From IMG/VR virus record IMGVR_UViG_3300042542_002782, positions 1 to 43,178 of that record: a stretch of 43,178 bases of DNA. One strand, 5' to 3'. Shown in pieces: positions 21,993 through 31,493 of this stretch; the stretch's first letter is position 1, and each line of letters starts with the position of its first letter. The position numbers were made by a program, and so were the translations under genes. The notes beneath the pieces were generated by a model. That model was given only the letters and a program-made list of their open reading frames with translations, was not told the origin of the DNA and made no database searches. The DNA is from a virus.

Positions 21993-23671
21993 ACGACTTA
22001 CTAATATTTTTTGATGGCATACCGCAAGACCTTGACAATTTCAATGGTACTGAATCAGCAAGTTTTGTTTTTCGCCGCAAAGATGAAGCGGGCGATTCTG
22101 CGTTTAGTTTTGCCCCTGAATTAACTGTTGTAGGCGATACCTACGAATATGTTAGGCAGCAAATAATAAACGCGCCTAATCCAAATATTGCAGCCATTGA
22201 AGTACTGATTTATGATACATGCTGTCTAAATTCTGATGGTTCAGACCGCTTATTATTTACTGGCAAAATTGAAGGCGGTTCGGTTCGTTGGTGTACATTC
22301 CCGACATGTGAAGCACAAGTAACTGTAGTTGATAATAGTCAGGATGCGTTAGCTATTAGGTGTTTGAAAAATAATTTTCCATGGGATACTTTAAGGCCAA
22401 ACACGGTAAATAACCAATTTACATTAGGCATAGATGAATTTAGATTTGCGCCTAACATGTATTATTGCAATGACCTAAAACCAAGTGCAACACAAGAAGC
22501 AATAATGATAATAGGCATTTTTATTTTTTTAGTATCAGCGCCTATTTTATTATTTCTTTCAATTGTAAATCCTAACATATTTGAAAACCTATCTAATTTT
22601 ATAGTTGGTTGTGGCCGCCGACATATAGCGCCATTTTTAGATAGCCAATTTAGAAACTTATGTAAGCGCTGTGGGTTAGCTTATCAAAGTAGCTTATTTG
22701 ATGTGGGCGGTTATTATCATAATACCGTTAGAATGGATATTGGTTTTGTGCCCGGTCCAAGAAACGATGGTAATAGTGATTTAAATGATAATCGTGCATA
22801 TTTTGATAATAAACCTAACTTAAACGGTATTCAATTTTTAGATGAACTAAAGCAATGGAATATAGATTGGCGTGTAGTGAATGGTGTTTTACAGATTGAA
22901 CGCAAAGATTATTTTGTAGGTGTTGAATGGTTTAATACTGATAACTTACAACCTAATCAACTATTATCTATTTGCTATGAATCATTAGGTGAACGCCCTG
23001 CGGCTTATGCTGAATATGAATACCCTAAAGATGGTGTTGATAATAGCGGTGATGAAGTTGCGCGCCGTTGGACCGACCGCGTTATAGATTGGAATGCAGG
23101 CAATAATCCACAGCAAGTAGGATTGTTTAGTAAAACATTTACATTTTCAGCTACACAATTTAGATTTGATGCAAATGCGCCTGATGTTAATCCAGTTGAT
23201 AAATCTTTTTATGTAAGCTTTTATCCGTTTGTACAATCGCCCGAAAATGAAGTAGCAATGTTTTTAGAAAAGGGCGTGTCTGCATTTCCTAAACTTATAA
23301 ATTTGCGTGAAGTTGTAAATCAAAACATAAGTGCAGGTAATTTTCAGCGTGGTTTTGGTATTCCAGACGTTGTTTTAATGCCTAATGGAAAACGCGCATA
23401 TAATTATAAATGGTACGTTAAAGAATTGCCGTTTGTAGCTGGCAACGGCCAATCATACGACACCGCCTACCAGCGCCTATTTTACATTGATGACCCGCGC
23501 CTGACATCTGTAAAAACGCGCAAAGTTAATATATCAATTTCAGCTGATTGCGACCTACTTACTACTTTAGATATTGACAAATATGTTACAACTTCACAAG
23601 GGCAGGTGCAAATTACTGAAATAACCTACGATACAAATAATAATTCATTAACTATACAAGGTTTAATTTAA
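21989..23671 (+). CDS. Putative tail/baseplate protein, 560 aa
   Basis: Starts MNDLLIFFDGIPQDLDNFNG. It lies third after the tape measure gene, where distal tail or tail-associated proteins are encoded. It contains Cys pairs (DTCCLNSDGSD, WCTFPTCEAQ), one internal hydrophobic stretch (IMIIGIFIFLVSAPILLFLS, about residues 173-192) and a C-terminal ITYDTNNNSLTIQGLI typical of baseplate-hub beta domains. No exact family recognised. It shares one base with the next gene. Confidence 0.7.
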   Translation: MNDLLIFFDGIPQDLDNFNGTESASFVFRRKDEAGDSAFSFAPELTVVGDTYEYVRQQIINAPNPNIAAIEVLIYDTCCLNSDGSDRLLFTGKIEGGSVRWCTFPTCEAQVTVVDNSQDALAIRCLKNNFPWDTLRPNTVNNQFTLGIDEFRFAPNMYYCNDLKPSATQEAIMIIGIFIFLVSAPILLFLSIVNPNIFENLSNFIVGCGRRHIAPFLDSQFRNLCKRCGLAYQSSLFDVGGYYHNTVRMDIGFVPGPRNDGNSDLNDNRAYFDNKPNLNGIQFLDELKQWNIDWRVVNGVLQIERKDYFVGVEWFNTDNLQPNQLLSICYESLGERPAAYAEYEYPKDGVDNSGDEVARRWTDRVIDWNAGNNPQQVGLFSKTFTFSATQFRFDANAPDVNPVDKSFYVSFYPFVQSPENEVAMFLEKGVSAFPKLINLREVVNQNISAGNFQRGFGIPDVVLMPNGKRAYNYKWYVKELPFVAGNGQSYDTAYQRLFYIDDPRLTSVKTRKVNISISADCDLLTTLDIDKYVTTSQGQVQITEITYDTNNNSLTIQGLI

Positions 23672-26127
23672 TGGCTTATACTTTTAATAATATTCAGATT
23701 GACCATATAGATAGCAGCGGAACTGTAATTGATAACATTGCAACGTTTACGGCTGCAACTATACCGACATCGCCTATTGAAGGTTTTACAATGGGTAACA
23801 AAATCAGATTAACGCTAACAATAAACAGTACAGGTGCAAATAGTTTTTTGAATAAGTTTCTTAGGTTTAACCCTGCGCTATTTACAATTAACAATACTAT
23901 AAGCGGCTTCAATTTTGGATATGAAACGCCTAACCCATTAACAGCAACCCCACAACAAGCGTTTTTAAACTTTGCCGCGCCATACTTAGATAACATTTAT
24001 TGCGCAATGTCAATGAGTGCCGCACCGCACAATACAGCTACAATTGTATTTGAATTTTATATTACACAAGATGTTTTAGATTATCTACAAAACAGTTTAA
24101 CGCCACAAAACACAAAACGTTTTTTAAGTTCACGCGGTCAGGGCATTGATTTGCAAAACTTATATCAATCTGTTTATAGTACATTAACTCGGTCAATTGG
24201 TATTATTGCAACTGTATTCGATTATGCTGGTTTTAGCCTTGCAGCATTTACACCAACAGGTAACAGATTTTTACGTTTGCCAATTGCCGCGCGTTGGTAT
24301 AATTCAGATATCGATGGCGATACAACAGGCATGCGATATATTAAAGAACTTGAAATAACGTCAGCATCACAAGTAGCAGCGGGTTTAAATGCTTTGACCG
24401 ATGTAACAGCAACAAGTGCGCAATTAAATAGTGCTGCAATAGCTAATGGCATGTTTACGGTCAATGGTAATCAGTTAGCCATAGGTGAAGACAATTCTGT
24501 AAGAATATTATTAAGGGGCGACGCGTTTATAGGTTCGGCCAATAACCCTGCAATAACAGATGTTAGAATATTACTTTTTAGAATTGATGCCGCAACAAAT
24601 ACGGCTGATTTTGTAACTGATTTAAATTTAGCTGATGCTTTAATTCCACAAGCAACACCGGGCAGCGGTCAACTAAACGGCGCTATTTATTCGCCATCGG
24701 ATTGGTTTGAAAACGTACCAGCTGCCGATGACATAGAAGTACAATTTATCATTAACGGCACAATGCTTACTTTGAATGGTCAATATTACATAGTAGTAAA
24801 TATTCACGATTCTGTTAACCCTGATGAAGTCACATCACATATATCCCCGCTTTTAACAGCTACTTACACGCCGCCTGCAATACCAACTATTACAGGTTAT
24901 CTTAGCACTTACAATACAGAATATAGCGGCAACGAATTAACCATTGCACCGCACCAACGTATTAAAGCAAGATTAGAAATTGATAAAGCAAGCTATGTAA
25001 CCGCGCTAAATGCTATTGGTTTAGTAGGTACTTTTGATGGTAGTGTAGCGGGCATTATTTGTAAACTTACAAACGTACCGGGTGTAGTTAATCAAGTGCA
25101 GGGCTTTATACCAGCAGCGCCGCCAATTACAACTGCTGATATGACTATTGTAACTAATGATGCAACCGATTTAGTTTTAGATTGTATTTTTAGAATAGCT
25201 GAAGAATACGCTGGTACATCAACTGAAATAACGTGGACTGTTAGTCTAAATCAGGTGACTACAATTTCAGGCATAACTCAATTAACGCAAATAGATTTTG
25301 TACAAAAATTGGATGTTGATGTTTTCGAAAATGATGCAATAACACCTAACTTATTAAGCATTAAGTTTTACGATTTAGAAGATTATATAGTAGGTATCAA
25401 AACCGAAATAATTGACATTTGCGATGCTAACCAAATAATAGCGCAAGTAGAAAAAGACCCATCCTTTTCAGGTTCTATAAATTTTATTGCTACTATTTAC
25501 CCTGCAAGCGAAACAGGCGATACTAATAATAATGCCATTGAAGAAGAATCAAGCTGGGCGCCAATTGTAGTACAAATGCAACAGTTAACAAGTGCTAAAC
25601 TTGCCGATGTTGATGCATCATTTGCGCCATCTAATGAAGCTATTTTTAAAATAAACGTACAGCAATTAACGCAAGGGCAGCGTTATTGGGTAACAGGTAT
25701 TGCATATCAGCAGGTGCCAGATTATTGCCCTATTGGCTTAGTTGCGCTTACAAGTACATCTACTTATAGAACTGTTGGCGTATTACCTTTGTGGACAATT
25801 ACAGGTGATCCAACCGCGGTTATAGCTGAAATATTAGCACATCCCGATTATGTAGGTGGTATAAATATAGTTCAAAATAACTTTGTTGATAATGCTAACA
25901 GCCCCATTGGCGTTTTAAGTTACGCGGGCAATATTGTAACAGCAATAAAGATTAGCGATACAATTCCAATAGCTTATTATAGGTTTATTGTTGATGCTGA
26001 CTTCGACCCGGGCACAGGGCCACACACAATAAGACACGAAATTTTAATATCAGTTCCAATACCTGCGCCAAGTTTAATACCTATTGTAACTTTTGACAAT
26101 AACTATAAATGTAGCGATTTAGGATAA
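23671..26127 (+). CDS. Large tail structural protein, 818 aa
   Basis: Starts MAYTFNNIQIDHIDSSGTVI. The product is rich in Thr, Asn, Ile, Ala and Val, with repeated beta-strand patterns and few charged runs, as in multidomain (fibronectin/Ig-like) tail proteins. There is no signal peptide, coiled coil or enzyme motif. The position between the putative hub and a further tail gene supports a virion role such as a tail tip or tail spike. No specific family recognised. Confidence 0.65.
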   Translation: MAYTFNNIQIDHIDSSGTVIDNIATFTAATIPTSPIEGFTMGNKIRLTLTINSTGANSFLNKFLRFNPALFTINNTISGFNFGYETPNPLTATPQQAFLNFAAPYLDNIYCAMSMSAAPHNTATIVFEFYITQDVLDYLQNSLTPQNTKRFLSSRGQGIDLQNLYQSVYSTLTRSIGIIATVFDYAGFSLAAFTPTGNRFLRLPIAARWYNSDIDGDTTGMRYIKELEITSASQVAAGLNALTDVTATSAQLNSAAIANGMFTVNGNQLAIGEDNSVRILLRGDAFIGSANNPAITDVRILLFRIDAATNTADFVTDLNLADALIPQATPGSGQLNGAIYSPSDWFENVPAADDIEVQFIINGTMLTLNGQYYIVVNIHDSVNPDEVTSHISPLLTATYTPPAIPTITGYLSTYNTEYSGNELTIAPHQRIKARLEIDKASYVTALNAIGLVGTFDGSVAGIICKLTNVPGVVNQVQGFIPAAPPITTADMTIVTNDATDLVLDCIFRIAEEYAGTSTEITWTVSLNQVTTISGITQLTQIDFVQKLDVDVFENDAITPNLLSIKFYDLEDYIVGIKTEIIDICDANQIIAQVEKDPSFSGSINFIATIYPASETGDTNNNAIEEESSWAPIVVQMQQLTSAKLADVDASFAPSNEAIFKINVQQLTQGQRYWVTGIAYQQVPDYCPIGLVALTSTSTYRTVGVLPLWTITGDPTAVIAEILAHPDYVGGINIVQNNFVDNANSPIGVLSYAGNIVTAIKISDTIPIAYYRFIVDADFDPGTGPHTIRHEILISVPIPAPSLIPIVTFDNNYKCSDLG

Positions 26128-26152
26128 AATTTTTTAATTTAATTTTTATTTG

Positions 26153-26160
26153 TATCTTTG
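26153..26160 (+). promoter_or_regulatory. -7 promoter box placed eight bases before a start codon
   Basis: TATCTTTG matches TAnnTTTG. Its expected start of transcription falls at about 26165-26168, on or next to the ATG at 26168. The upstream region is T/A-rich without TTTG at the right spacing. Confidence 0.55.
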
Positions 26161-26167
26161 CGAATAT

Positions 26168-27121
26168 ATGTTAGTAAATTATTCTGTTTCATATACGCCC
26201 GAAATTAGTAGGACATATTCATTTAAGCAGCCCGTACCGATTCGGTATGCCTGCCCTGTTTTGCCGCCTAATTTTATGCAAAACGAAACTGATGCATGGA
26301 ACTGTAATTTATGCGGTTCTGATTTGCCGTTTTATATTCCGTATGTTGAAGGCGATATTATACCATTTCAAACACAGGTAACTGATAATTACAATCAGCC
26401 TAACAGCGTTTTAGTAGCAGGCTTTCAAACAAGTACAAGTACATCGCATTATGTTGTAGTTAGCTTATATGATTGTTGCGGTAACTTAGTATCAGAATTT
26501 ATTGATGATTTTTCAGATAGTTACCACGTAGGACAAAGCCTTTCAACGGGTAGCATTCAAACGTGGTTTGTTAATACAGGTTTGTTCCCAGCTGATTTGG
26601 ATTGCTTTAGATTGTACATTGATTATTACAAAATAAATCAGATAACTTTAGAACCTGAAATAGATAAAAGGTTATTTACAGAATACTATAAAAAAGTCGA
26701 AGGCTGTGGTAACTTAAACGACACTTCACTAATTTATAGTACTTATGCAAATTATGATTGTAACGGTAATTTTTACGGAACTTTGACTAACTATTTAGGT
26801 TCTAACAATACGCCGTTTTACAATTCGCTTCGTATCTTTGGAACTGTTGAGTTCTTTGGCGATACTGAAGCGATAACAGAAAATGACAGAAATGTAGTTA
26901 TTAGTAAAGATATAACAGAAAATTACGGCATTATTTCGGGCGCTGTGCCACCGTTTTACATTAAGTTACTACAACAAGCTGTGAGAGGCAATTACGTAAC
27001 TGTTGATGGTGTGCAGTATCAAAACTTTAGATATGATTCTAAACCTGAAGATAACCGTATGTTTTTGTTAGATTTGTCATTTGACAAAAAATGTCGATTA
27101 GATAACAAACAATGTAGATGA
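26168..27121 (+). CDS. Cysteine-rich virion protein, 317 aa
   Basis: Started at the ATG at 26168 (MLVNYSVSYTPEISRTYSFK); an ATG at 26150 in the same frame lies upstream of the promoter box and is rejected. Cys pairs: NCNLCGSD, YDCCGN, EGCGN, DCNGN and the C-terminal KKCRLDNKQCR. The product looks like a beta-rich structural protein with no known domain. It is located between tail genes and an Ig-containing protein. Confidence 0.7.
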   Translation: MLVNYSVSYTPEISRTYSFKQPVPIRYACPVLPPNFMQNETDAWNCNLCGSDLPFYIPYVEGDIIPFQTQVTDNYNQPNSVLVAGFQTSTSTSHYVVVSLYDCCGNLVSEFIDDFSDSYHVGQSLSTGSIQTWFVNTGLFPADLDCFRLYIDYYKINQITLEPEIDKRLFTEYYKKVEGCGNLNDTSLIYSTYANYDCNGNFYGTLTNYLGSNNTPFYNSLRIFGTVEFFGDTEAITENDRNVVISKDITENYGIISGAVPPFYIKLLQQAVRGNYVTVDGVQYQNFRYDSKPEDNRMFLLDLSFDKKCRLDNKQCR

Positions 27122-27159
27122 GGTCGTAATTCATTTACAAATATTTAAAAACAAAAAAT

Positions 27160-28035
27160 ATGAATATTTCTTTTATAAATGGGTTTTTGGGCGCGTTCGG
27201 TGTTTGCCCGCCTTGCATAGATGAGGATAATGCCCCTAACTACCTTTGCGACCCTTGCGATTCAACTGTATACAGCGGTGGTATTGCTGGTTGGTTTGCA
27301 AAAAAATGTAATTACGAATTTGCCGATATTACAGATTCTACTGAATGGGAAACTGCAATAGCTGATAAAAACGTTTTTGGCCGCGTAAACGGTTCACGTA
27401 TTAGCGGTGGTTTGCCTGCACCTGAATTTACTACTAAGAAACGCGGTAGCTGCGGACAGGAGGAGGTAGTAAAACAGTCGCGTGTTGTATCACTAACTGA
27501 TGCAGAAAATGACCTTACATTTACGATTGATGCGCTTTACAATTTCCTTTCAAATCCTGCTAAAGCTGCTGGTTATGAATTTGGTTTTGTAACTTGCGAT
27601 GGTAGATTTTTAGGTTGGTATTCAAATGTAACTGTTAGACCGTTTTATCAGATTGCAGAAACTGATGAAGATGATGCTTACTGGACCGTTGAATTTAGAT
27701 ACAATGAACAATTAGGTACATTTAGCCAATTATCTTTGGACTTCTTGCTAACATTGCCTTATAACGTTTGTTGGGTTACTTCAATTGTTGTAACTGGCAC
27801 AGGCAACGTAACAACTGTTGGCGATGGTCTTACATTGCAAATGCTTGCTGCTATTCTGCCATTAAACGCTACTGATGCTACTGTTACATGGTCGGTTGTT
27901 AACGGTACAGGTACTGCAACTATTAGCAGTGGTGGTTTGCTTACTGCTACTGCACCGGGTTTAGTTACTGTTATCGCAACAGCTAATGATGCTTCGGGCG
28001 TAACTGGTTCACTTGTAATTACAATTACACCATAG
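27160..28035 (+). CDS. Putative major tail protein with C-terminal Ig-like (BIG2) domain
   Basis: 291 residues. The N-terminal half has cysteine pairs (CPPC at 16-19, CDPC at 30-33) and KRGSCG near 94-99. Residues about 205-291 form a BIG2-type Ig domain: SIVVTGTGNVTTVGDGLTLQ, DATVTWSVVNGTGTATISSG and GLLTATAPGLVTVIATAND. Ig domains at the C-terminus are common on tail tube and capsid proteins and aid surface adhesion. The single-gene, well-terminated context (terminator 28045-28069) fits a highly expressed virion protein. Tail tube identity is inference. Confidence 0.65.
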   Translation: MNISFINGFLGAFGVCPPCIDEDNAPNYLCDPCDSTVYSGGIAGWFAKKCNYEFADITDSTEWETAIADKNVFGRVNGSRISGGLPAPEFTTKKRGSCGQEEVVKQSRVVSLTDAENDLTFTIDALYNFLSNPAKAAGYEFGFVTCDGRFLGWYSNVTVRPFYQIAETDEDDAYWTVEFRYNEQLGTFSQLSLDFLLTLPYNVCWVTSIVVTGTGNVTTVGDGLTLQMLAAILPLNATDATVTWSVVNGTGTATISSGGLLTATAPGLVTVIATANDASGVTGSLVITITP

Positions 28036-28044
28036 TATTTATAA

Positions 28045-28074
28045 GGGCGGTTATATAATGTAACCGCCCTATTT
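28045..28074 (+). terminator. Intrinsic terminator after the Ig-domain protein
   Basis: GGGCGGTTA (28045-28053) pairs with TAACCGCCC (28061-28069), a perfect 9-bp stem with a 7-base loop, followed by a short TATTT. It separates the tail genes from the portal gene 14 bases later. Confidence 0.8.
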
Positions 28075-28087
28075 AAAATCAAATAGA

Positions 28088-29818
28088 ATGAACATAGAAC
28101 AGTTTTACGAATTTTTAAATACTGTAAATGCTACAATACTAAACCCGCCTGTACACCCATTCAAAGCGGATTGGAAGCGTATTTATGAAAGCATTAAGCC
28201 TCACTTCTACGGTGAAGTGCCGCCCGCGTTAGATAAAGCATTTCCAAATGAAGATGAACAGATATTAAACTATCGTAAAAATACATATCAGCCTAAAACA
28301 GAATCGCCATTGGTTAAGGCAATAACCGAACTGCATAGGCTGTTAAGTTCAGCTAAGCATTCTGTTAGGTTTGAAAATATGGACATGCAGCAATTCGCAG
28401 AAAATGAAAAATTTGGCGAAAATACTTTGCAGTCTTTTGTATTTTCTGTTTTTATTCCCAATCGCGTACTTGACCCTAACGCCGTTTTACTTATCGAACC
28501 TAAAGGCGAAGGTATTGAAACCGATAACGTGCGCGTTAATGTAGATATGAAAGTAATACAGTCTGATAGGATTGTTTTTAATGACCCTGAATACAGACTT
28601 CTAATATATAAAGGCATATCAAAAAATAAATATGCTACCTTAGGTATTGAAAACCCGCTATACTATCACATTGTTACCGATATGTTTTACGCACAGGCCC
28701 GCGCGTATGGTGATAAAACAATGTTTGAGGTTATCTATGAACATAACAGCGGTATTATGCCGTGGGTTACGCTTGGCGGTCGAGTTGTACCTAAATATGA
28801 TACTTATGGCAATACGTTTAAAATTTATAAGTCTGATTTTAGCCCTGCAATACCGTATCTTAACGATGCTGCTATTTTTGACAATCAGCATAAATCGGTT
28901 ATGCTTGCGACATGCTTCCCTATTAAATTTGTTGAAGGGGTTGATTGTAACAGCTGTAATGGTGTGGGCCGCGTACCTGATCCAAATAATTACGATAATA
29001 GCATAACTTGTAAAACATGTAGCGGTCATGGTAAAACGTTAAGCATTACGCCATTGGCAGCGTATAACCTAAATCCTACTACATCTAAGTTTGGCGATAA
29101 TGATAAGCAGCAAGTTGAACCTATACGTTATTATAGCCCCGATGTTTCGACTATTCAAGAAACTAACAAAGTAGCTTCTGAAGCATTAGGCAAAGCAGAA
29201 CAAGTACTAAATATAAATCGCAGTTTAAAAGCTGCACAATCGGGCGTGGCTAAAGAATTAGACCGCGAACCAGAATACATAGAAGTAGGTAAAATTAGTG
29301 ATGATGTTTACGCGCGTTATAAAGATGTGTTGCGTATTATTCAAGCCATTGTATTTATGGATACTGAAAGCGCGATAATGGTTAACCCGCCTATCAGTTT
29401 TGACCTTAAAACAGAAACAGAATTGATGGCAGAATTTGCACTATCACAAAAAGGTTTACCAACTGCTATACGTTATGAAAGTTATATTAGCTATGTTGAT
29501 CGCCGTTATAATTCTGATGCAATAGCGCGCCAAATAGCTACCATTTGCGCAATGTATAATAGTGCCTATCTTTATACAGTTGATGAACGCGTAAATTTGT
29601 TAGCATCGGGCCAAATAACAGAAAAGGATGCAATAAGCGCGCAGTTTGTTTTTGATGCTGTTACAGAATTGTATTACGATGAAGGCTTTGATATTATGAA
29701 TAATGATTACACAGCTATTAAAAATGCTATTGATGAAAAGTTAGCACCGCGTTTTGATGCTGTTGCAAGTAATGTAATACCCGAAGTTAATATGGATGAA
29801 TTTAATAATGCTGAATAA
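28088..29818 (+). CDS. Portal protein with inserted DnaJ-type zinc finger
   Basis: 576 residues. The gene lies directly before the head morphogenesis gene, in the classic portal position, and has a portal-like size and helical C-terminal half (EALGKAEQVLNINRSLKAAQ). Residues 287-314 carry CNSCNGVGR ... CKTCSGHGK (Cys287, Cys290, Cys308, Cys311), two CxxCxGxG motifs as in the DnaJ zinc domain. This is unusual for a portal and probably binds one zinc ion. It would form the dodecameric DNA channel. Confidence 0.85.
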   Translation: MNIEQFYEFLNTVNATILNPPVHPFKADWKRIYESIKPHFYGEVPPALDKAFPNEDEQILNYRKNTYQPKTESPLVKAITELHRLLSSAKHSVRFENMDMQQFAENEKFGENTLQSFVFSVFIPNRVLDPNAVLLIEPKGEGIETDNVRVNVDMKVIQSDRIVFNDPEYRLLIYKGISKNKYATLGIENPLYYHIVTDMFYAQARAYGDKTMFEVIYEHNSGIMPWVTLGGRVVPKYDTYGNTFKIYKSDFSPAIPYLNDAAIFDNQHKSVMLATCFPIKFVEGVDCNSCNGVGRVPDPNNYDNSITCKTCSGHGKTLSITPLAAYNLNPTTSKFGDNDKQQVEPIRYYSPDVSTIQETNKVASEALGKAEQVLNINRSLKAAQSGVAKELDREPEYIEVGKISDDVYARYKDVLRIIQAIVFMDTESAIMVNPPISFDLKTETELMAEFALSQKGLPTAIRYESYISYVDRRYNSDAIARQIATICAMYNSAYLYTVDERVNLLASGQITEKDAISAQFVFDAVTELYYDEGFDIMNNDYTAIKNAIDEKLAPRFDAVASNVIPEVNMDEFNNAE

Positions 29819-30669
29819 TGGATTTTAATAAACCCGAACGAATTAACGACAAAGCATTAGAAATTTTACAAAAGCGGTTTAATAAAGTAGAACCGAAATT
29901 TGTAAAACAAGTTGTTGATTGGATAAATAAGTTTAGAACTACATCTGGCAATTTAGTAAGGTCTAAAGAAAACATAGCGCGTTTAAGTTCGTTTAAAACT
30001 GCTGTTAATAGGTTTTTAGAAAAGGCTGGTTATAATGTAATGGTTTCGGCTTTTTTAGAAAACTTTGACGAAATTGGCGCTAATACACAACTTGCGCAAC
30101 AAGAATTGAACGGCATTGATATAACAAAAAGTTTTTTAAACCCATTTAGAAGATATGCTGTTAATAATGTTATTGCTGCAATGCAGGGCCAAGGCTTAAA
30201 CGTAAACCTAATAAACCCGCTTAAAAATGAATTGTTAATTGCAGTAAATCAAGGCAGCAGTTTAACAGATGTTGTTACTTCGATTGCAGGTCAATTAACA
30301 ACAACTGAAGCAAGGCAAGGCGTTTTAAAAAGAATTAGTTTACAGGCATCACGTGACGCATTATTACAGTATGATGGTGTAGTAAACGAAGCGGTGCGAA
30401 AGTCTTATAAGATGGATGCTTTGCTTTACGTTGGTTCTATTGTTAAAGATAGCCGCGCACAATGTGAACGATGGGTACAAGAAGATAAAAACGGCAAATT
30501 AGGTTTGATTTTATTTGAAGATTTGCAAGATGAAATAGATTGGGCAGATAATAACGGTACTGGTATGATACCCGATACAACGCCCGAAAACTTTTGTCAA
30601 AATCGCGGCGGTTATAATTGTAGGCATATCGCTTACCCGGTACGTTCGCAAAACTATATTAAAAAATAA
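29818..30669 (+). CDS. Minor head / head morphogenesis protein (SPP1 gp7 / Mu F type)
   Basis: 283 residues; its ATG shares a base with the portal stop (TAATG). The C-terminal part, SIVKDSRAQCERWVQEDKNG ... IPDTTPENFCQNRGGYNCRH followed by IAYPV, is the conserved end of phage head morphogenesis proteins (the CRH...P motif). It probably sits inside the prohead beside the portal. Confidence 0.9.
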   Translation: MDFNKPERINDKALEILQKRFNKVEPKFVKQVVDWINKFRTTSGNLVRSKENIARLSSFKTAVNRFLEKAGYNVMVSAFLENFDEIGANTQLAQQELNGIDITKSFLNPFRRYAVNNVIAAMQGQGLNVNLINPLKNELLIAVNQGSSLTDVVTSIAGQLTTTEARQGVLKRISLQASRDALLQYDGVVNEAVRKSYKMDALLYVGSIVKDSRAQCERWVQEDKNGKLGLILFEDLQDEIDWADNNGTGMIPDTTPENFCQNRGGYNCRHIAYPVRSQNYIKK

Positions 30670-30672
30670 CAC

Positions 30673-31299
30673 ATGAAAAACTTTCAAAAAATACTTAAAG
30701 ACCGAGGTTATTATACAGGAACCATTGATGGCATAGTTGGGCCCTTAACACTTACAGGTGCTAAGCAATGGATTGATGCGGAAATGAATATAAGAGGATG
30801 GGTTAAGCCTGTAAATGATTTAGTTTGGATTAGAACAGACCAAACATTCGATAATAAGTTTTCAGATTATTGTATCAGATTTAATAACCGCATCGCCGAC
30901 ATGATTTTACCATGTAGCACAACACCCGGCGATTTTATTGTATTTAATCCTTTGACCGTTGGCGGCATTACAGGTAGCGCGGTTGCATGTGAGCAGCAAG
31001 TGATCGGCTCACATAAATTTGTTACTGCACGTGATTGGAAACACCTTTGGTTAAATGCGCCTTATTTTTTTCAAGCGGGCGCAATAGAGATTTTTCGCGA
31101 TAATACACGTGACCGCAAGTTAGATAAAACAGTTAAAACTAAAGGTTGGTACGGCATCAACTTTCATCGTGGCGGCATCGGTCATGCTGTTGATAGTTGG
31201 TCAGCTGGTTGTTTAGTTGTTCCTGATGTGAGATGGTTCGAAGCTATCAAAATATTTCAGACTAATCAACTTATTAACTTTACACTAATAGAATTATAG
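30673..31299 (+). CDS. Peptidoglycan-binding protein with YkuD-like catalytic motif
   Basis: 208 residues. Residues 4-35 (FQKILKDRGYYTGTIDGIVG, then PLTLTGAKQWID) form a peptidoglycan-binding type 1 domain. Residues 162-185 include NFHRGG and DSWSAGCLVVPD: His165, Ser177 and Cys180 match the HxxG...S-x-G-C pattern of L,D-transpeptidase (YkuD-like) domains found in phages. No signal peptide is seen, so it may reach the wall via the holin or the virion. Its place between head genes suggests a virion-associated or lysis enzyme. Confidence 0.8.
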   Translation: MKNFQKILKDRGYYTGTIDGIVGPLTLTGAKQWIDAEMNIRGWVKPVNDLVWIRTDQTFDNKFSDYCIRFNNRIADMILPCSTTPGDFIVFNPLTVGGITGSAVACEQQVIGSHKFVTARDWKHLWLNAPYFFQAGAIEIFRDNTRDRKLDKTVKTKGWYGINFHRGGIGHAVDSWSAGCLVVPDVRWFEAIKIFQTNQLINFTLIEL

Positions 31300-31300
31300 C

Positions 31301-31492
31301 ATGTTAGTAATAAAAGCAAAGCATAAAACAAACGGTACTGAATACCAATTTACGCCCGCGCAATGGTACGCCGAACAGCAAACAGGTAATTATAACTATC
31401 TCGGTACTATTCACGTATCAGAACCAGCGCAACCTATTCAAAGAACAGTAACCCCTAAACGCGGCTGCGGCTGCGCAAATAAACGTAGATAA
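31301..31492 (+). CDS. Small protein with Cys/Arg-rich tail, 63 aa
   Basis: Starts MLVIKAKHKTNGTEYQFTPA and ends TPKRGCGCANKRR. The tail, with two Cys and several basic residues, is like that of small capsid-associated proteins of Bacteroidetes phages. Tightly spaced between neighbours (one base each side), so cotranslated with head genes. Function unknown. Confidence 0.75.
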   Translation: MLVIKAKHKTNGTEYQFTPAQWYAEQQTGNYNYLGTIHVSEPAQPIQRTVTPKRGCGCANKRR

Positions 31493-31493
31493 T

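Noticed and set aside
23694-23996. Minus-strand open frames inside tail and capsid genes
   Set aside because: They are antisense shadows of long well-supported structural genes, without promoters or protein families.
28647-29029. Open frames in both orientations within the portal gene
   Set aside because: Shadows of the portal reading frame; unusual composition and no start signals.
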